Positions 26,201-34,086 of a DNA stretch of 64,000 nt are shown here, in pieces; the first letter of the stretch is position 1, and every line of letters starts with the position of its first letter. The position numbers were made by a program, and so were the translations under genes. The stretch spans positions 368,336-432,335 of the forward strand of contig NZ_LIUT01000008.1 of the NCBI RefSeq assembly GCF_001277345.1, in the 5' to 3' direction. Below the pieces are notes generated by a model. That model saw only the letters and a program-made list of their open reading frames with translations. It had not been told where the DNA came from and did not search any database. The stretch comes from Paenibacillus solani (lineage in GTDB: Bacteria; Bacillota; Bacilli; Paenibacillales; Paenibacillaceae).

Positions 26201-26933
26201 ATATGTAATCGATCAAGCAATAACAGAGATTACTATTGATTCAAGCATTAAACAAACGGGCGATGTGAAGAGTATTAAAATAACAAACAGTAAAAAGACT
26301 ACTCCGCCTGATCCAGGCACTCCGGGCCCTGACCCAGGCAACCCTGGCCCAGATCCAGGCAACCCTGGCCCAGATCCGGGTAACCCAGGTCCTGACCCAG
26401 GCAATCCGGGCCCAGATCCAGGCACCCCAGGTCCAGACCCAAGTAACCCGGGTCCAGATCCAGGTAACCCAGGTCCAGATCCAGGCACCCCTGGACCGAG
26501 CCCAGGGCCATCAGGGCCGAATCCAGAACCAACGGAACCTAATCCAAGTACCCCAGGTCCATCGCAGGGCGGGACAGATCCGTCACCAGGCGGTCATGTC
26601 GATGAGGTAAAGCCAACTGTTCCTGAGGTTATCATTGAGCCGGACACAACGAATCCAGCTGTACCGGGTGAAAGTGATCCAGGACCTACCCCAGAAGAGA
26701 TATCGGAAGAGGATGGCTCTCTGGTCGGAAATGAGACGGTGAAGCCGGACGAAACTGCTCCATCGGCTGAGGACAATGCGAATAGCGAACATGCCCAAGC
26801 AAACAAGCCGGAAAGCCCGATTGCTGTACTCCCTAAAACAGGGGAGAGCAATCCGCTTCCACTTCAGCTTGGCGGATTGGTACTGATGCTCGCAGGCTTC
26901 TATTTAAATCGTCTGCGTAGTAGACGTCAATAA
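23280..26933 (+). CDS. LPXTG-anchored adhesin with Cna-type domains
   Basis: A 1217-residue surface protein from the ATG at 23280, which is preceded by GGAGATGGAGTGA. A signal peptide (MLVLIILLLVQGMFGTGV) leads to several repeated beta-sandwich modules of about 130 residues, each with the pattern 'DQTVIEDLIPSGL...' or 'AVVKDKLNLPQEF', as in collagen-binding (Cna_B-like/SdrD-like) adhesins. Near residues 910-1000 is a SpaA/Cna-B domain (SLEVLKVDKED, EEISAPEGY, ITNSKK) whose Lys, Glu and Asn fit an intramolecular isopeptide bond. A PDPGNPG repeat stalk follows (about 1009-1073). LPKTG starts at 1184, then a hydrophobic helix and RRQ tail. The sortase gene is next. Confidence 0.93.
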   Translation: MKKKGSMLVLIILLLVQGMFGTGVHALSFDGNAHAAEVSGLAADQGADSGLSVTDAVYRYRASTGDSILTKIRVEDSSGTVIDSVYNPDVGRVELGSDAILFYEWELKDGHGYVDGMTFEFDLPKEFKLYNSINGFLETDNGNVGTFSVTQGGHAVITFNSNVDNSQVRGTLRFQTEISRQEIIGSADVEIPIMLRDGIQRVVIPVKPAKGELLGKSGEVVKDSKGKPSTIDWRLQVNTQLSRLDQTVIEDLIPSGLTLVPGSTQINRLTVNVDGSTLLGADAAGEFDIDESDASRLLITKKAPMDAAYQIVYSTKIDSDNKTEFLNKAILFENGQQKAYAENKQTVDWGELLAKSVSSYDQDTRIINWSILYNSRQTVIPVKEALLEDRFNTTQELVKDSLTVTDTQTGAILKEGTDYHLSPVNSGGEYGFNLVFNQEVSSEYKIDYQTTASERVIEDETVTNSVYANGVTREAKQWMQSLALIKSNTGINYFNKTTTWEIKINQDAYQMDNVILTDTFSNGGLVLDGGIQISADGKALVENTDYTVDTANPEKGFTVEFLKPVDGAIIIKYTTKFDYDLRINQNDRSFRNKAVLTWEAGGKSFRSIREASKEPNALTIQNGDKSGKYDAIKKEITWTIRGNYNYKNLGTAVVKDKLNLPQEFIPDSLNVYKLKVDKDGKIETDGLIPPTEYSVTAPSESNDFELQVAFANTLTEPFQITFKTALDNRIIEQGQINNQAILTDAAARVSKWDGNVKIPQGGVYVDKKGTQKSERIEWTLDINFGQSQVQEAVITDEPSSNLILDEGSFRLYETEVTADGKVKKSELVDASKYKLEFVYGDTEKFILKFLETIDRPYILEYETLIDAADRELVSNSVAFEGVGITKGKTESKQQFEVRMSSGSGTGSGVRGSLEVLKVDKEDASLILEGATFVLQDKEGKRPAVTLTTDDKGKALFTKLLYGNYILEEISAPEGYVIDQAITEITIDSSIKQTGDVKSIKITNSKKTTPPDPGTPGPDPGNPGPDPGNPGPDPGNPGPDPGNPGPDPGTPGPDPSNPGPDPGNPGPDPGTPGPSPGPSGPNPEPTEPNPSTPGPSQGGTDPSPGGHVDEVKPTVPEVIIEPDTTNPAVPGESDPGPTPEEISEEDGSLVGNETVKPDETAPSAEDNANSEHAQANKPESPIAVLPKTGESNPLPLQLGGLVLMLAGFYLNRLRSRRQ
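26308..26500 (+). repeat. 21-bp tandem repeat encoding PDPGNPG
   Basis: About nine tandem units of 21 bases encode the heptapeptide PDPG(N/T)PG. They form a stiff proline-rich spacer between the folded domains and the wall-anchor of the adhesin. Units differ at third positions, so the array has diverged, but slippage could still change its length. Confidence 0.9.
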
Positions 26934-26939
26934 ATGATG

Positions 26940-26982
26940 ACCCCCCTTCTTCTGCTTCATAGCGGGAGAGGGGGATTTTGAA
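26940..26982 (+). terminator. Terminator-like hairpin between adhesin and sortase
   Basis: CCCCCCTTCT pairs imperfectly with GGGAGAGGGGG and is followed by ATTTTG. It lies just past the adhesin stop; some readthrough to the sortase gene would be needed if they share a promoter. Confidence 0.65.
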
Positions 26983-27013
26983 ATTTGGCTAATCTATAAG
27001 AAGGAGGGCTACA

Positions 27014-27661
27014 ATGAGGAAACTATCGATCGTCTTGATCCTTGTTGGCTTCTTCATATTCTTGTATCCGCTGCTTCGCGACTGGAATGGGGACCGCCAG
27101 CAGAAAGAGCTGCTGGAGGAAGCCGCACGGATCGAGGCTGAGGCACAGCTCCGTGCTGCAGAGCAGCTTAATGCAGCCGAACATTTCAAGGAAATGTCCC
27201 GTATTCTGGACGAGGGAGAAGCGGCTGCCTCAGCCTACGTAGAGCCCGCCGACTATAAAGAGGGGGAGACGGTCGGCATAATCAGCATTGCCAAGCTAGA
27301 TATGGAACTTCCCATTCTGGAGGGAGCTACCCAGTCTAATATGAAAAATGCAGCGGCTCACCTGACGGGTACAGCGAAGCTCGGACAAGCCGGAAATGCC
27401 GCCATTGCAGCCCATCGGGCTCATAAAACCGGGCGTCTATTCAATCGATTGAATGAGCTTACATACGGGGATGAAGTGATCATTAAAGCGAACGGGCGGG
27501 ATATGGTTTACCAAGTGGATCAGGTATCAGTTGTGGAACCAACTGACATATCCGTACTGGAGGGAGATCTGGATAAGCAGAGAATTACTCTGATCACCTG
27601 CGATCCTCTCTATGAAGCTACCCATCGATTAATTGTCCGAGCCGAGCTGGTGTCCGGGTAA
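27014..27661 (+). CDS. Sortase, class D-like
   Basis: This 215-residue transpeptidase has an N-terminal membrane anchor (LSIVLILVGFFIFLYPLL), a long alpha-helical stalk rich in E and A (about 30-75) and the sortase barrel. Catalytic residues are visible: His in AIAAHRAHKTGRLF, Cys in TLITCDP and Arg in HRLIVRAEL. The TLITCDP motif and compact size suit class D (or C-like) sortases. AGGAGGGCT precedes the ATG. It lies 80 bases after an LPKTG adhesin, so that is its probable substrate, which it would link to the cell wall peptide. Confidence 0.92.
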   Translation: MRKLSIVLILVGFFIFLYPLLRDWNGDRQQKELLEEAARIEAEAQLRAAEQLNAAEHFKEMSRILDEGEAAASAYVEPADYKEGETVGIISIAKLDMELPILEGATQSNMKNAAAHLTGTAKLGQAGNAAIAAHRAHKTGRLFNRLNELTYGDEVIIKANGRDMVYQVDQVSVVEPTDISVLEGDLDKQRITLITCDPLYEATHRLIVRAELVSG

Positions 27662-27823
27662 AGACTAGAGATCCGCAATCAACTCCCTTGCCGGGCATCT
27701 GTTTAACTTTAGGAACTGATCGGAAGTTGAACTCTAATTATGTCGAAAAAGTTGCTTGTCATTGGGTGCATTCAATTTAGATCTAGATCATCTTGCAAAT
27801 ACCAAAAGGGTCACAACAAGAAT

Positions 27824-27854
27824 AACGGCCGGACATGATGTCCGGCCGTTTTCT
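27824..27854. terminator. Bidirectional terminator between sortase and chemoreceptor
   Basis: AACGGCCGGACA (27824-27835) and TGTCCGGCCGTT (27839-27850) form a perfect 12-base stem around TGA; TTTTCTT follows on the plus strand and TTATTCTTG on the minus strand. It ends the convergent sortase and chemoreceptor transcripts. Confidence 0.92.
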
Positions 27855-27870
27855 TTATGCCACTCGCAGG

Positions 27871-29349
27871 TTAAACCATCGTTTTCTTGATATTATCTGC
27901 GCTAGCAGCAGTCTCTAGGATATAACTGGCGATCTGCTGATTGTCTTCCGTCATGGTTTCTATGGAAGCACTCACCTGCTGCAGACTTGCTGATGCTTGC
28001 TCAATGATGGCCGCAAATTCATTGGTGGAGAACTCGACATGCTTGCTGTTCTCACCAACCTCACCCGACAGCCCTTCAAATTCCTTGAACTGCTTGCTTA
28101 ACCTTTTGAGAATTTCATCCAGCTGAATAAATGTGCTGTTAACTTCATGGGTGGAATCCACGCTCTGTTGTAGACTAAGGCTGCTAGACTGCATGTTATT
28201 TTGAGCCTCTGCATTGTACATATTAACCTCATTCAGATTATCCGTGATTTTCACAGTCGCTTTATTCGTCTGATCCGCCAGTTTGCGAATCTCTCCGGCA
28301 ACCACCGAGAATCCTCGCCCTGCTTCCCCGGCACGCGCTGCTTCGATAGAAGCATTCAGAGCCAACAGATTGGTTTGCTCCGTAATATCTTTGATATCAT
28401 GAGCAAATTGATTCGTTTCTTCAATTTTGGCCGATAACGTCGTGAAATTTTCCTGGAGCGTAGCAATGATGCTGTGCAGATGATCCATTTGATGGGCCAA
28501 ATCCCGTGCTTTGTTCTGACCCTCTTCTGCCAGATTGCTGGAAGTGACGGAATCATGGATAAGCTCTTGCGAGATGCTGGTCATGGCATGGATGGCATTC
28601 AGGTTATCATGGGCTTTCTCGGCAATGGAAGTGATTTGACTGCTCTGAGCCTGGCTGCCTGAGGACAGCTCCACGATTGCGGTTTTCATTTCGGTTTGCG
28701 AGTTTAGATTGCTCTGTGATCTTTCGTTAATCTTGGAGATATTATCTGCAAGCGTCAGCAATTCGCTCTCCAGCAGGGCTTTCTGTTCTTGCTTGGCACG
28801 CGCGTCTGCTTCCGAACGATCTGCATAGTCCTGCAAGTTTTTGAATTGCTTCTGATTAAGGTGAATCAGCAGGGCTAGCAGCAGGCCGAAGAAGGCATAC
28901 ATCATGATGAGAAGGCCTAGTTCATCTTTAACATAAGCATATGTATCGGTAGCGAACTGGCTATTTAGAATGATACTGATGAAACCCAGCCCGTAGCCGA
29001 TCCAGAAGAGAACCCGCTTGAACTGCGCTGCCGCAAAAACGGCAAAAAACATAGCAAATACGATCATGGATAGACTTCCACCTACGACGCCGACGGTAGC
29101 AAAGTTATAGAGATGGACGCCAATAACGAGGATATAAGCAAACCACTGTTCTTTATGAACACTTTTTAATATGAAGTACACCACGGGATATAAGATGATC
29201 TGCGCAAGTGATCCGTAGAACATGAACCCCGTATGACTCACTAAAAGGATGCTGACCAATCCCAATAACGTGAAGCTGGTATACATGATCAGCATGAGTT
29301 TGTTCTTACTCTGCATATCTTTGTGCTTTAATTGTTCAATAGCATTCAT
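27871..29349 (-). CDS. Chemoreceptor with six-helix membrane domain (492 aa)
   Basis: Unlike the receptor at 4482, this one has no extracellular sensor. Residues 1-185 form about six membrane helices with short loops (from LMLIMYTSFTLLGLVSILLV to LGLLIMMYAFFGLLLALLI). There is no HAMP domain; a coiled coil (DARAKQEQKALLESELLTLA) joins directly to the signalling region. The tip EQTNLLALNASIEAARAGEA is near residues 325-345, the CheA/CheW contact. Such receptors sense membrane state or energy level in other bacteria; here the input is unknown. A sigma-D-like promoter lies just upstream on the minus strand. Confidence 0.92.
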   Translation of the reverse strand: MNAIEQLKHKDMQSKNKLMLIMYTSFTLLGLVSILLVSHTGFMFYGSLAQIILYPVVYFILKSVHKEQWFAYILVIGVHLYNFATVGVVGGSLSMIVFAMFFAVFAAAQFKRVLFWIGYGLGFISIILNSQFATDTYAYVKDELGLLIMMYAFFGLLLALLIHLNQKQFKNLQDYADRSEADARAKQEQKALLESELLTLADNISKINERSQSNLNSQTEMKTAIVELSSGSQAQSSQITSIAEKAHDNLNAIHAMTSISQELIHDSVTSSNLAEEGQNKARDLAHQMDHLHSIIATLQENFTTLSAKIEETNQFAHDIKDITEQTNLLALNASIEAARAGEAGRGFSVVAGEIRKLADQTNKATVKITDNLNEVNMYNAEAQNNMQSSSLSLQQSVDSTHEVNSTFIQLDEILKRLSKQFKEFEGLSGEVGENSKHVEFSTNEFAAIIEQASASLQQVSASIETMTEDNQQIASYILETAASADNIKKTMV

Positions 29350-29380
29350 AAAATTCCCCCATCGTTGACGTATAAATTAA

Positions 29381-29407
29381 ATATCGACAATTGTTTAAAT
29401 TTGTTGA
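29381..29407 (-). promoter_or_regulatory. Sigma-D-like promoter of second chemoreceptor gene
   Basis: On the minus strand TCAA (29407-29404) is followed after 15 bases by GTCGATAT (29388-29381). Against TAAA-N15-GCCGATAT this matches 10 of 12 positions, and the -10 part is the same as in the promoter at 4404. It is 31 bases from the start codon. Confidence 0.65.
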
Positions 29408-29529
29408 ATATTGACGTTAAAATATTTTCGTGATATAATTATCTTAAATTAAAGATTAATTAAATCGAAATAATATACTGCGAAAAGTTGCGAACACTTC
29501 TTAAATATAAGAGACGGAGGAATTTGATT

Positions 29530-30507
29530 ATGAATGGATTAAAAGGTATTCACCACGTGACAGCCATTACCAGCAGCGCAGAGAAGAATTACGAGTTTTT
29601 CACCTATGTACTGGGCATGAGACTTGTAAAGAAGACGGTTAATCAGGACGATATTCAGACATACCATCTTTTCTTTGCTGACGATAAGGGCAGCGCGGGA
29701 ACTGATATGACGTTCTTCGATTTCCCAGGTATTCCGAAGGGCAGACACGGTACCGACGAGATTTACAAAACTTCGTTCCGCGTCCCTAATGATGCCGCAC
29801 TAGAGTATTGGGTCAACCGATTTGATCGGATGGATGTGAAGCACCAGGGGATTCAAGAGCTGTTTGGCAAAAAAGTGCTCGCCTTCGTCGATTTCGACGA
29901 CCAACAGTATCAGCTTATCTCCGATGAGAAGAACGAGGGTGTGGCTTCAGGTACCCCTTGGCAGAAGGGTCCCATTCCACTGGAACATGCGATTACAGGA
30001 CTCGGCCCGATATTCGTACGAGTATCCAACATCGATTACTTCAAAGAAATGATGGAGAAGGTACTGCAGTTTACGGAGATCGGTCAAGAAGGTTCGATGC
30101 ATCTGTTTGAAGTAGGCGAGGGCGGCAATGGCGCCCAAGTCGTTGTGGAGTATAATGCCGTGCTCCCGCGGGCCCAGCAGGGGTTTGGTACCGTTCACCA
30201 CGCAGCCTTCCGGGTTGAAGATCGTTCAGTGCTGGACCATTGGATCGAGCGTCTGGATAGCTTCCAGTTCCATACCTCGGGCTTCGTAGACCGCTACTTC
30301 TTCCAGTCCTTGTATGCGCGCGTTGCGCCGCAAATCTTGTTTGAATTCGCAACGGATGGCCCAGGCTTTATGGGAGATGAGCCATATGAAACGCTGGGTG
30401 AGAAGCTGTCTCTGCCTCCATTCTTGGAGCCGAAGCGTGAGCAGATCGAGTCTATGGTCCGTCCGATTGATACCGTACGCAGCACGAAAGAGTTCGTGAA
30501 GGAATAA
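29530..30507 (+). CDS. Ring-cleaving dioxygenase-like glyoxalase-fold protein
   Basis: About 325 residues from the ATG at 29530, which has GACGGAGGAATTTGATT before it; an upstream in-frame ATG at 29488 lacks a site. It has two vicinal-oxygen-chelate modules. The first opens GIHHVTAITSS with the first metal histidine and includes KKTVNQDDIQTYHLFFAD; the second has TVHHAAFRVED near residue 218 and DRYFFQSLYARV near 260 and FEFATDGPGF. This is the MhqA/MhqO and YkcA group of Bacilli, which cleave hydroquinone- or catechol-type rings using Fe(II). It is monocistronic with a strong terminator. Substrate is unproven. Confidence 0.9.
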   Translation: MNGLKGIHHVTAITSSAEKNYEFFTYVLGMRLVKKTVNQDDIQTYHLFFADDKGSAGTDMTFFDFPGIPKGRHGTDEIYKTSFRVPNDAALEYWVNRFDRMDVKHQGIQELFGKKVLAFVDFDDQQYQLISDEKNEGVASGTPWQKGPIPLEHAITGLGPIFVRVSNIDYFKEMMEKVLQFTEIGQEGSMHLFEVGEGGNGAQVVVEYNAVLPRAQQGFGTVHHAAFRVEDRSVLDHWIERLDSFQFHTSGFVDRYFFQSLYARVAPQILFEFATDGPGFMGDEPYETLGEKLSLPPFLEPKREQIESMVRPIDTVRSTKEFVKE

Positions 30508-30516
30508 GTTAGTTTA

Positions 30517-30560
30517 AAAGCAATCCGGCTTGTTTACCACAAGCGTCGGATTGCTTTTTT
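30517..30560 (+). terminator. Terminator after dioxygenase-like gene
   Basis: AAAAGCAATCCG pairs with CGGATTGCTTTT around CTTG-rich inner pairs (CTTG/CAAG), and six T follow. Confidence 0.92.
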
Positions 30561-30703
30561 GTATTGCCTACATAACGTATACGCCCATTTCCTGTCCATT
30601 TACCCCTCCCATACTGCGCATATTTAACGATTAGGCACATCATTTCCGGTTTAAATACAGATACTGTATAGGAAATAATGTCTAAATAGTTGAGGTGGAG
30701 CAA

Positions 30704-32254
30704 TTGAAAGGGAAATTTTTCAAAAATGTAGTTTTTACGGTTTCGGCTATTATCATTGCCATCCTTGCTGTACTTGGTGCTGTGAGGCCTGGAGCTTTCG
30801 GTGAGGTGTCAGGATATTTATACAGGTTCACCACGAATTCCTTCGGCTGGTTCTATTTGCTCTCTATCTTTACGATCATCATATTTTTGATCTGGGTGGC
30901 TGCAAGTAAATACGGTACCATCCGCCTTGGAGGAGATAAAGAGAAGCCGGAATACCCATTCTTTACCTGGATCGGGATGCTGTTCTCGGCAGGTTTTGGT
31001 GTGGGTCTTGTGTTCTGGGGCGTTGCGGAACCAATGAGCCACTTTTTCACAACGCCGTTCGCAGGCCTGGAAGCACAGAGCGCAGAGGCGGCACGTGTGG
31101 CGATGGGCTATGCCTTTTTTCATTGGGGCATTAGTCAGTGGTCCGTATTTGCCCTTGTCGGTCTTGTCATTGCATTTCTTCAATTTCGGAAGAAGAAGGA
31201 TGGGCTAGTGTCCACGGCTCTTGAGCCTGTCACCGGTTCGAAGCCCGGGGTGAAGAATACGATCGATATCCTGGCAGTGATTGCAACCGTTATGGGGATC
31301 GCTACCTCAATCGGACTTGGTGTTCTGCAGATGAGTGGTGGTTTGAATTCGATAGCCGGATTTAATAATGGGGTCGGTTTGCAGCTCGTGATGCTGGTGA
31401 TCATCTATGTAGCATATATGATTTCGTCGACTACAGGGCTCGATAAAGGGATCAAGTATTTAAGCAACCTTAACCTGGCTATGGCGCTGGTCTTCCTGTT
31501 GTTCGTATTTGTTAGTGGCCCGACTGTGTTCATCCTGGAGACGTTCACCTTGGCACTGGGCGATTATATTTCGAATTTTGTATCGTATAGTCTCCGGCTT
31601 CAACCCTATGCGGAAGGCACATGGGTACGGGAATGGACGATTTTCTACTGGGCCTGGGCCATCGCTTGGTCACCTTATGTAGGAGCCTTTGTGGCGAGGG
31701 TATCGAAGGGAAGAACCATTCGTGAATTCATCGTGGGTGTCATGGTTGTTCCGCCGGTCATTGCCTGTCTCTGGATCGCAGTCTTTGGCGGGACAGCGAT
31801 CTGGTTTGATCTGCACGAGAATACCGGAATTGCGGCGGCGGTTAATGCGGATGTGACATCGGCATTGTTCCAGTTGTTCAACCAATTACCGTTCTCTTCA
31901 GTCATGAACGTGCTCGCGATTGTATTGATTCTGACGTTCCTGGTAACATCAGCCGACTCCGCGACCTATATCTTATCCAGCATGACCACTTATGGCAGCC
32001 TGAACCCTCCTCAATTTTCCAAAATTGTGTGGGGTACGCTCATGGCGGCTATCGCTGGTGTGCTGCTGTATGCAGGTGGGCTGGAAGCTTTGCAGACCGC
32101 TTCGCTTATCGCGGCCTTGCCGTTCACGGTGCTGCTGCTCCTGTTAATCATGGCGGTGGTGAAGCTGCTGCGACGTGAGCCGCTGCCGATTCGGAAGGCT
32201 GATTTGAAACGTTTCCGTCATTTGGAGGAAGCAGCCAATCGGAGTAAGAAGTGA
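30704..32254 (+). CDS. BCCT-family betaine/carnitine/choline transporter
   Basis: About 516 residues starting at TTG 30704, five bases after AGGTGG; the GTG at 30695 is inside that site. Twelve membrane helices are visible. The substrate box is present: YWAWAIAWSPYVGAFVAR near residues 311-328, the WxWxxSWxP-type BCCT signature with aromatic cage residues. The glycine-rich stretch MGIATSIGLGVLQMSGG, seen in sodium-coupled members, lies near 200-216. OpuD, BetL and related transporters import glycine betaine with Na+ for osmoprotection. A C-terminal polar tail of about 30 residues could be an osmosensing or regulatory extension. Monocistronic. Confidence 0.95.
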   Translation: MKGKFFKNVVFTVSAIIIAILAVLGAVRPGAFGEVSGYLYRFTTNSFGWFYLLSIFTIIIFLIWVAASKYGTIRLGGDKEKPEYPFFTWIGMLFSAGFGVGLVFWGVAEPMSHFFTTPFAGLEAQSAEAARVAMGYAFFHWGISQWSVFALVGLVIAFLQFRKKKDGLVSTALEPVTGSKPGVKNTIDILAVIATVMGIATSIGLGVLQMSGGLNSIAGFNNGVGLQLVMLVIIYVAYMISSTTGLDKGIKYLSNLNLAMALVFLLFVFVSGPTVFILETFTLALGDYISNFVSYSLRLQPYAEGTWVREWTIFYWAWAIAWSPYVGAFVARVSKGRTIREFIVGVMVVPPVIACLWIAVFGGTAIWFDLHENTGIAAAVNADVTSALFQLFNQLPFSSVMNVLAIVLILTFLVTSADSATYILSSMTTYGSLNPPQFSKIVWGTLMAAIAGVLLYAGGLEALQTASLIAALPFTVLLLLLIMAVVKLLRREPLPIRKADLKRFRHLEEAANRSKK

Positions 32255-32274
32255 AGCCGAGCGCAAAGTAAGAT

Positions 32275-32311
32275 TAAGGGGGAGCAGCACCTCATGCTCT
32301 CTCTTGTTTTT
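32275..32311. terminator. Terminator between BCCT gene and convergent membrane protein gene
   Basis: AAGGGGGAGCA pairs with TGCTCTCTCTT around GCACCTCA and is followed by GTTTTTG. It overlaps the end of the convergent gene at 32292. Confidence 0.6.
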
Positions 32312-32786
32312 GCTGGAGATAGGCCCGTAGATGACTGCAGCCATAGCCGAACCAATACAAGCACAACAGGGACAGATGCAGATAGTAAGCATACCAGGAA
32401 GACAGTCCGTAAGATCTGAACAATCCGTGCACCCCATAGAAACATAGGATGTTCAGGACCACAAAGAGAAACAGGGGGAATTGGAGGAGGATTCGTTTCT
32501 TTAACGGGCCGGAATGGAGGTTGTCACCCTCGGTGTTGGAACGCTCCGTATCTACATACCAACGATCAAAATAAACATACAGCACGCCAGCAAGGTAACC
32601 GATAAGGTACGTTCCTGTGATCGCCATATTGATCCAGACCGCATCCTGTGAAGGCAGGCCAAGGTCGATCCATAGATCGTGTAACCAAAATATACTTAGC
32701 GAACTGATGATCAAGAAGAACCCTATAGGAAACGATAAACTCCATCGTAGTTCAGATGAACGGCTCATAATTCTTAATTTCGCCAT
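32292..32786 (-). CDS. Hypothetical four-helix membrane protein
   Basis: This 164-residue protein is not one I can assign. It has four hydrophobic stretches: SLSFPIGFFLIISSLSIFWL, AITGTYLIGYLAGVLYVYF, LLQFPLFLFVVLNILCFYG and AYYLHLSLLCLYWFGYG. The middle loop is polar (DRWYVDTERSNTEGDN). Its N-terminus is basic (MAKLRIMSRSSELRW), so the termini are probably cytoplasmic. It lies between convergent and tandem terminators and appears to be a single gene. The reading frame is longer than expected by chance and has normal codon use for the window. Confidence 0.7.
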   Translation of the reverse strand: MAKLRIMSRSSELRWSLSFPIGFFLIISSLSIFWLHDLWIDLGLPSQDAVWINMAITGTYLIGYLAGVLYVYFDRWYVDTERSNTEGDNLHSGPLKKRILLQFPLFLFVVLNILCFYGVHGLFRSYGLSSWYAYYLHLSLLCLYWFGYGCSHLRAYLQQKQERA

Positions 32787-32867
32787 CTCCCCCGCTCCTT
32801 CCCAAGAAACAATTTATCCTTATTTTACCTGATTTACATTATGAATGTATATTAATAAGTTCATGCC

Positions 32868-32909
32868 AAAAAGCCCCCTTACACCCGAAAAGAGTGCAAG
32901 AGGGCTTTG
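32868..32909 (-). terminator. Terminator after siderophore ATPase gene
   Basis: On the minus strand AAAGCCCTCTT pairs with AAGGGGGCTTT, with inner GCAC/GTGT pairing, and TTTTTGG follows. It lies about 40 bases past the ATPase stop codon. Confidence 0.85.
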
Positions 32910-32947
32910 AGCGATTAAGGTAAATCGCCTGTCTTCTGATTATCGCA

Positions 32948-33823
32948 TTATGAATGAACAGCAGCACGATATACGGGCAGAGTCGTTTCTTCATCAGGGT
33001 GGAGCTGTTCAGCTAGAGGCCGTTCTTCTTGTTCTCCTCTTAATAGATTGTACGTAATGCAGATCGGTTTGGCTGTACGAGGATCGCGGCCAATCTCGGC
33101 ATCAATATGGAACACTTTTTTAAGAACCTCATGAGAAATGACGCTTTCCGGATCGCCAGCCTGAACGACATTGCCGTCTTTCATAGCAATAATATAATCA
33201 GCGAACCTGGCAGCCTGGTTTAAATCATGCAGTACCATGACAATGGTTCGCTCCTGCTCGATATTGAGACGTTCCAGCAGTTCCAGAATTTCAAGCTGAT
33301 GCGCCATATCCAGATAGGTGGTTGGTTCATCGAGGAAGATCATTTCAGTCTCTTGAGCGAGTGACATCGCGATCCATACCCGTTGGCGTTGTCCGCCGGA
33401 CAGCGCATCAACCGGGCGGTATTTATAATCCTGGGTTCCTGTAACTTCAAGCGCCCAGTCGATGACATCCATATCTTGCTTGGTCAAGCGCCCAAAACCC
33501 CGCTGATGAGGATAGCGTCCATAGGATACAAGCTCGCCAACCGTTAACCCGCCCGGTCCTTCCGGAGTCTGCGGCAGTATGGCCAATTTTTTCGCGAGCA
33601 GCTTGGTATTCATCTTGGCGATTTCTTCCCCATCAAGGATGGCTGCACCGGACTGGTAGGGAATAATACGCGTAACAGCTTTCAAAAGCGTGGATTTGCC
33701 GCAGCCGTTAGGCCCGATAATCGTTGTGATTCTTTTATCCGGAATATCTACATTAAGACGATTCAATATCAGATTCTCGCCGTAACCGACGCTTATTTGA
33801 TCTGTACTTAGGCGAATCATCAT
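32948..33823 (-). CDS. Iron-siderophore ABC transporter ATP-binding protein, YusV-like
   Basis: A 291-residue FecE/YusV-type ATPase. Walker A is GPNGCGKSTLLK near residues 38-49, the signature is LSGGQRQRVWIAMSLAQ near 140-156 and Walker B is MIFLDEPTTYLD near 161-172; YGRYPHQRGF and HDLNQAARFAD are typical of ferric-siderophore and B12 importers. A 30-residue acidic/His-rich C-terminal tail is present. No permease or binding protein gene is near it, so it may be a shared ATPase for several uptake systems, as YusV is in Bacillus. GGAGGTGAA precedes two adjacent ATG codons (33823 or 33820). A Fur box lies upstream. Confidence 0.92.
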   Translation of the reverse strand: MMIRLSTDQISVGYGENLILNRLNVDIPDKRITTIIGPNGCGKSTLLKAVTRIIPYQSGAAILDGEEIAKMNTKLLAKKLAILPQTPEGPGGLTVGELVSYGRYPHQRGFGRLTKQDMDVIDWALEVTGTQDYKYRPVDALSGGQRQRVWIAMSLAQETEMIFLDEPTTYLDMAHQLEILELLERLNIEQERTIVMVLHDLNQAARFADYIIAMKDGNVVQAGDPESVISHEVLKKVFHIDAEIGRDPRTAKPICITYNLLRGEQEERPLAEQLHPDEETTLPVYRAAVHS

Positions 33824-33851
33824 TTCACCTCCAGGTATTTAGCTGCCGAAC

Positions 33852-33870
33852 GATAATGATTCTCAATTGC
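33852..33870 (-). promoter_or_regulatory. Fur-box-like site, ATPase side
   Basis: GATAATGATTCTCAATTGC matches the 19-base GATAATGATAATCATTATC consensus at 14 positions, with the left half exact. It lies about 30 bases from the ATPase start. Confidence 0.65.
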
Positions 33871-34067
33871 AATTATATACTGGGTAGGGGTGTTATTGTC
33901 AATAAATATCTTAATGCAAATTTTATAAGATATTCATGTTCTACAATGAGTAATCCTATATGTAGATCATGTATTTAACTCTAGTCTACATATAGACGTA
34001 AGATGGTTGAAATAGATTTTTAACAAAGGATGGATTGTAAAATAGATAAAGGCAACGTATACTAATT

Positions 34068-34086
34068 GATAATGATAATCATTTAC
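34068..34086 (+). promoter_or_regulatory. Fur box, ferredoxin-NADP reductase side
   Basis: GATAATGATAATCATTTAC matches the 19-base Fur consensus at 17 of 19 positions. It lies about 55 bases before the reductase start, in the promoter region. Confidence 0.85.

Noticed and set aside
26308..26500. CRISPR array
   Set aside because: The tandem units are contiguous 21-mers in a coding frame with no spacers.
26213..26532. Minus-strand glycine/proline/leucine repeat ORFs
   Set aside because: They are shadows of the 21-bp repeats of the adhesin stalk.
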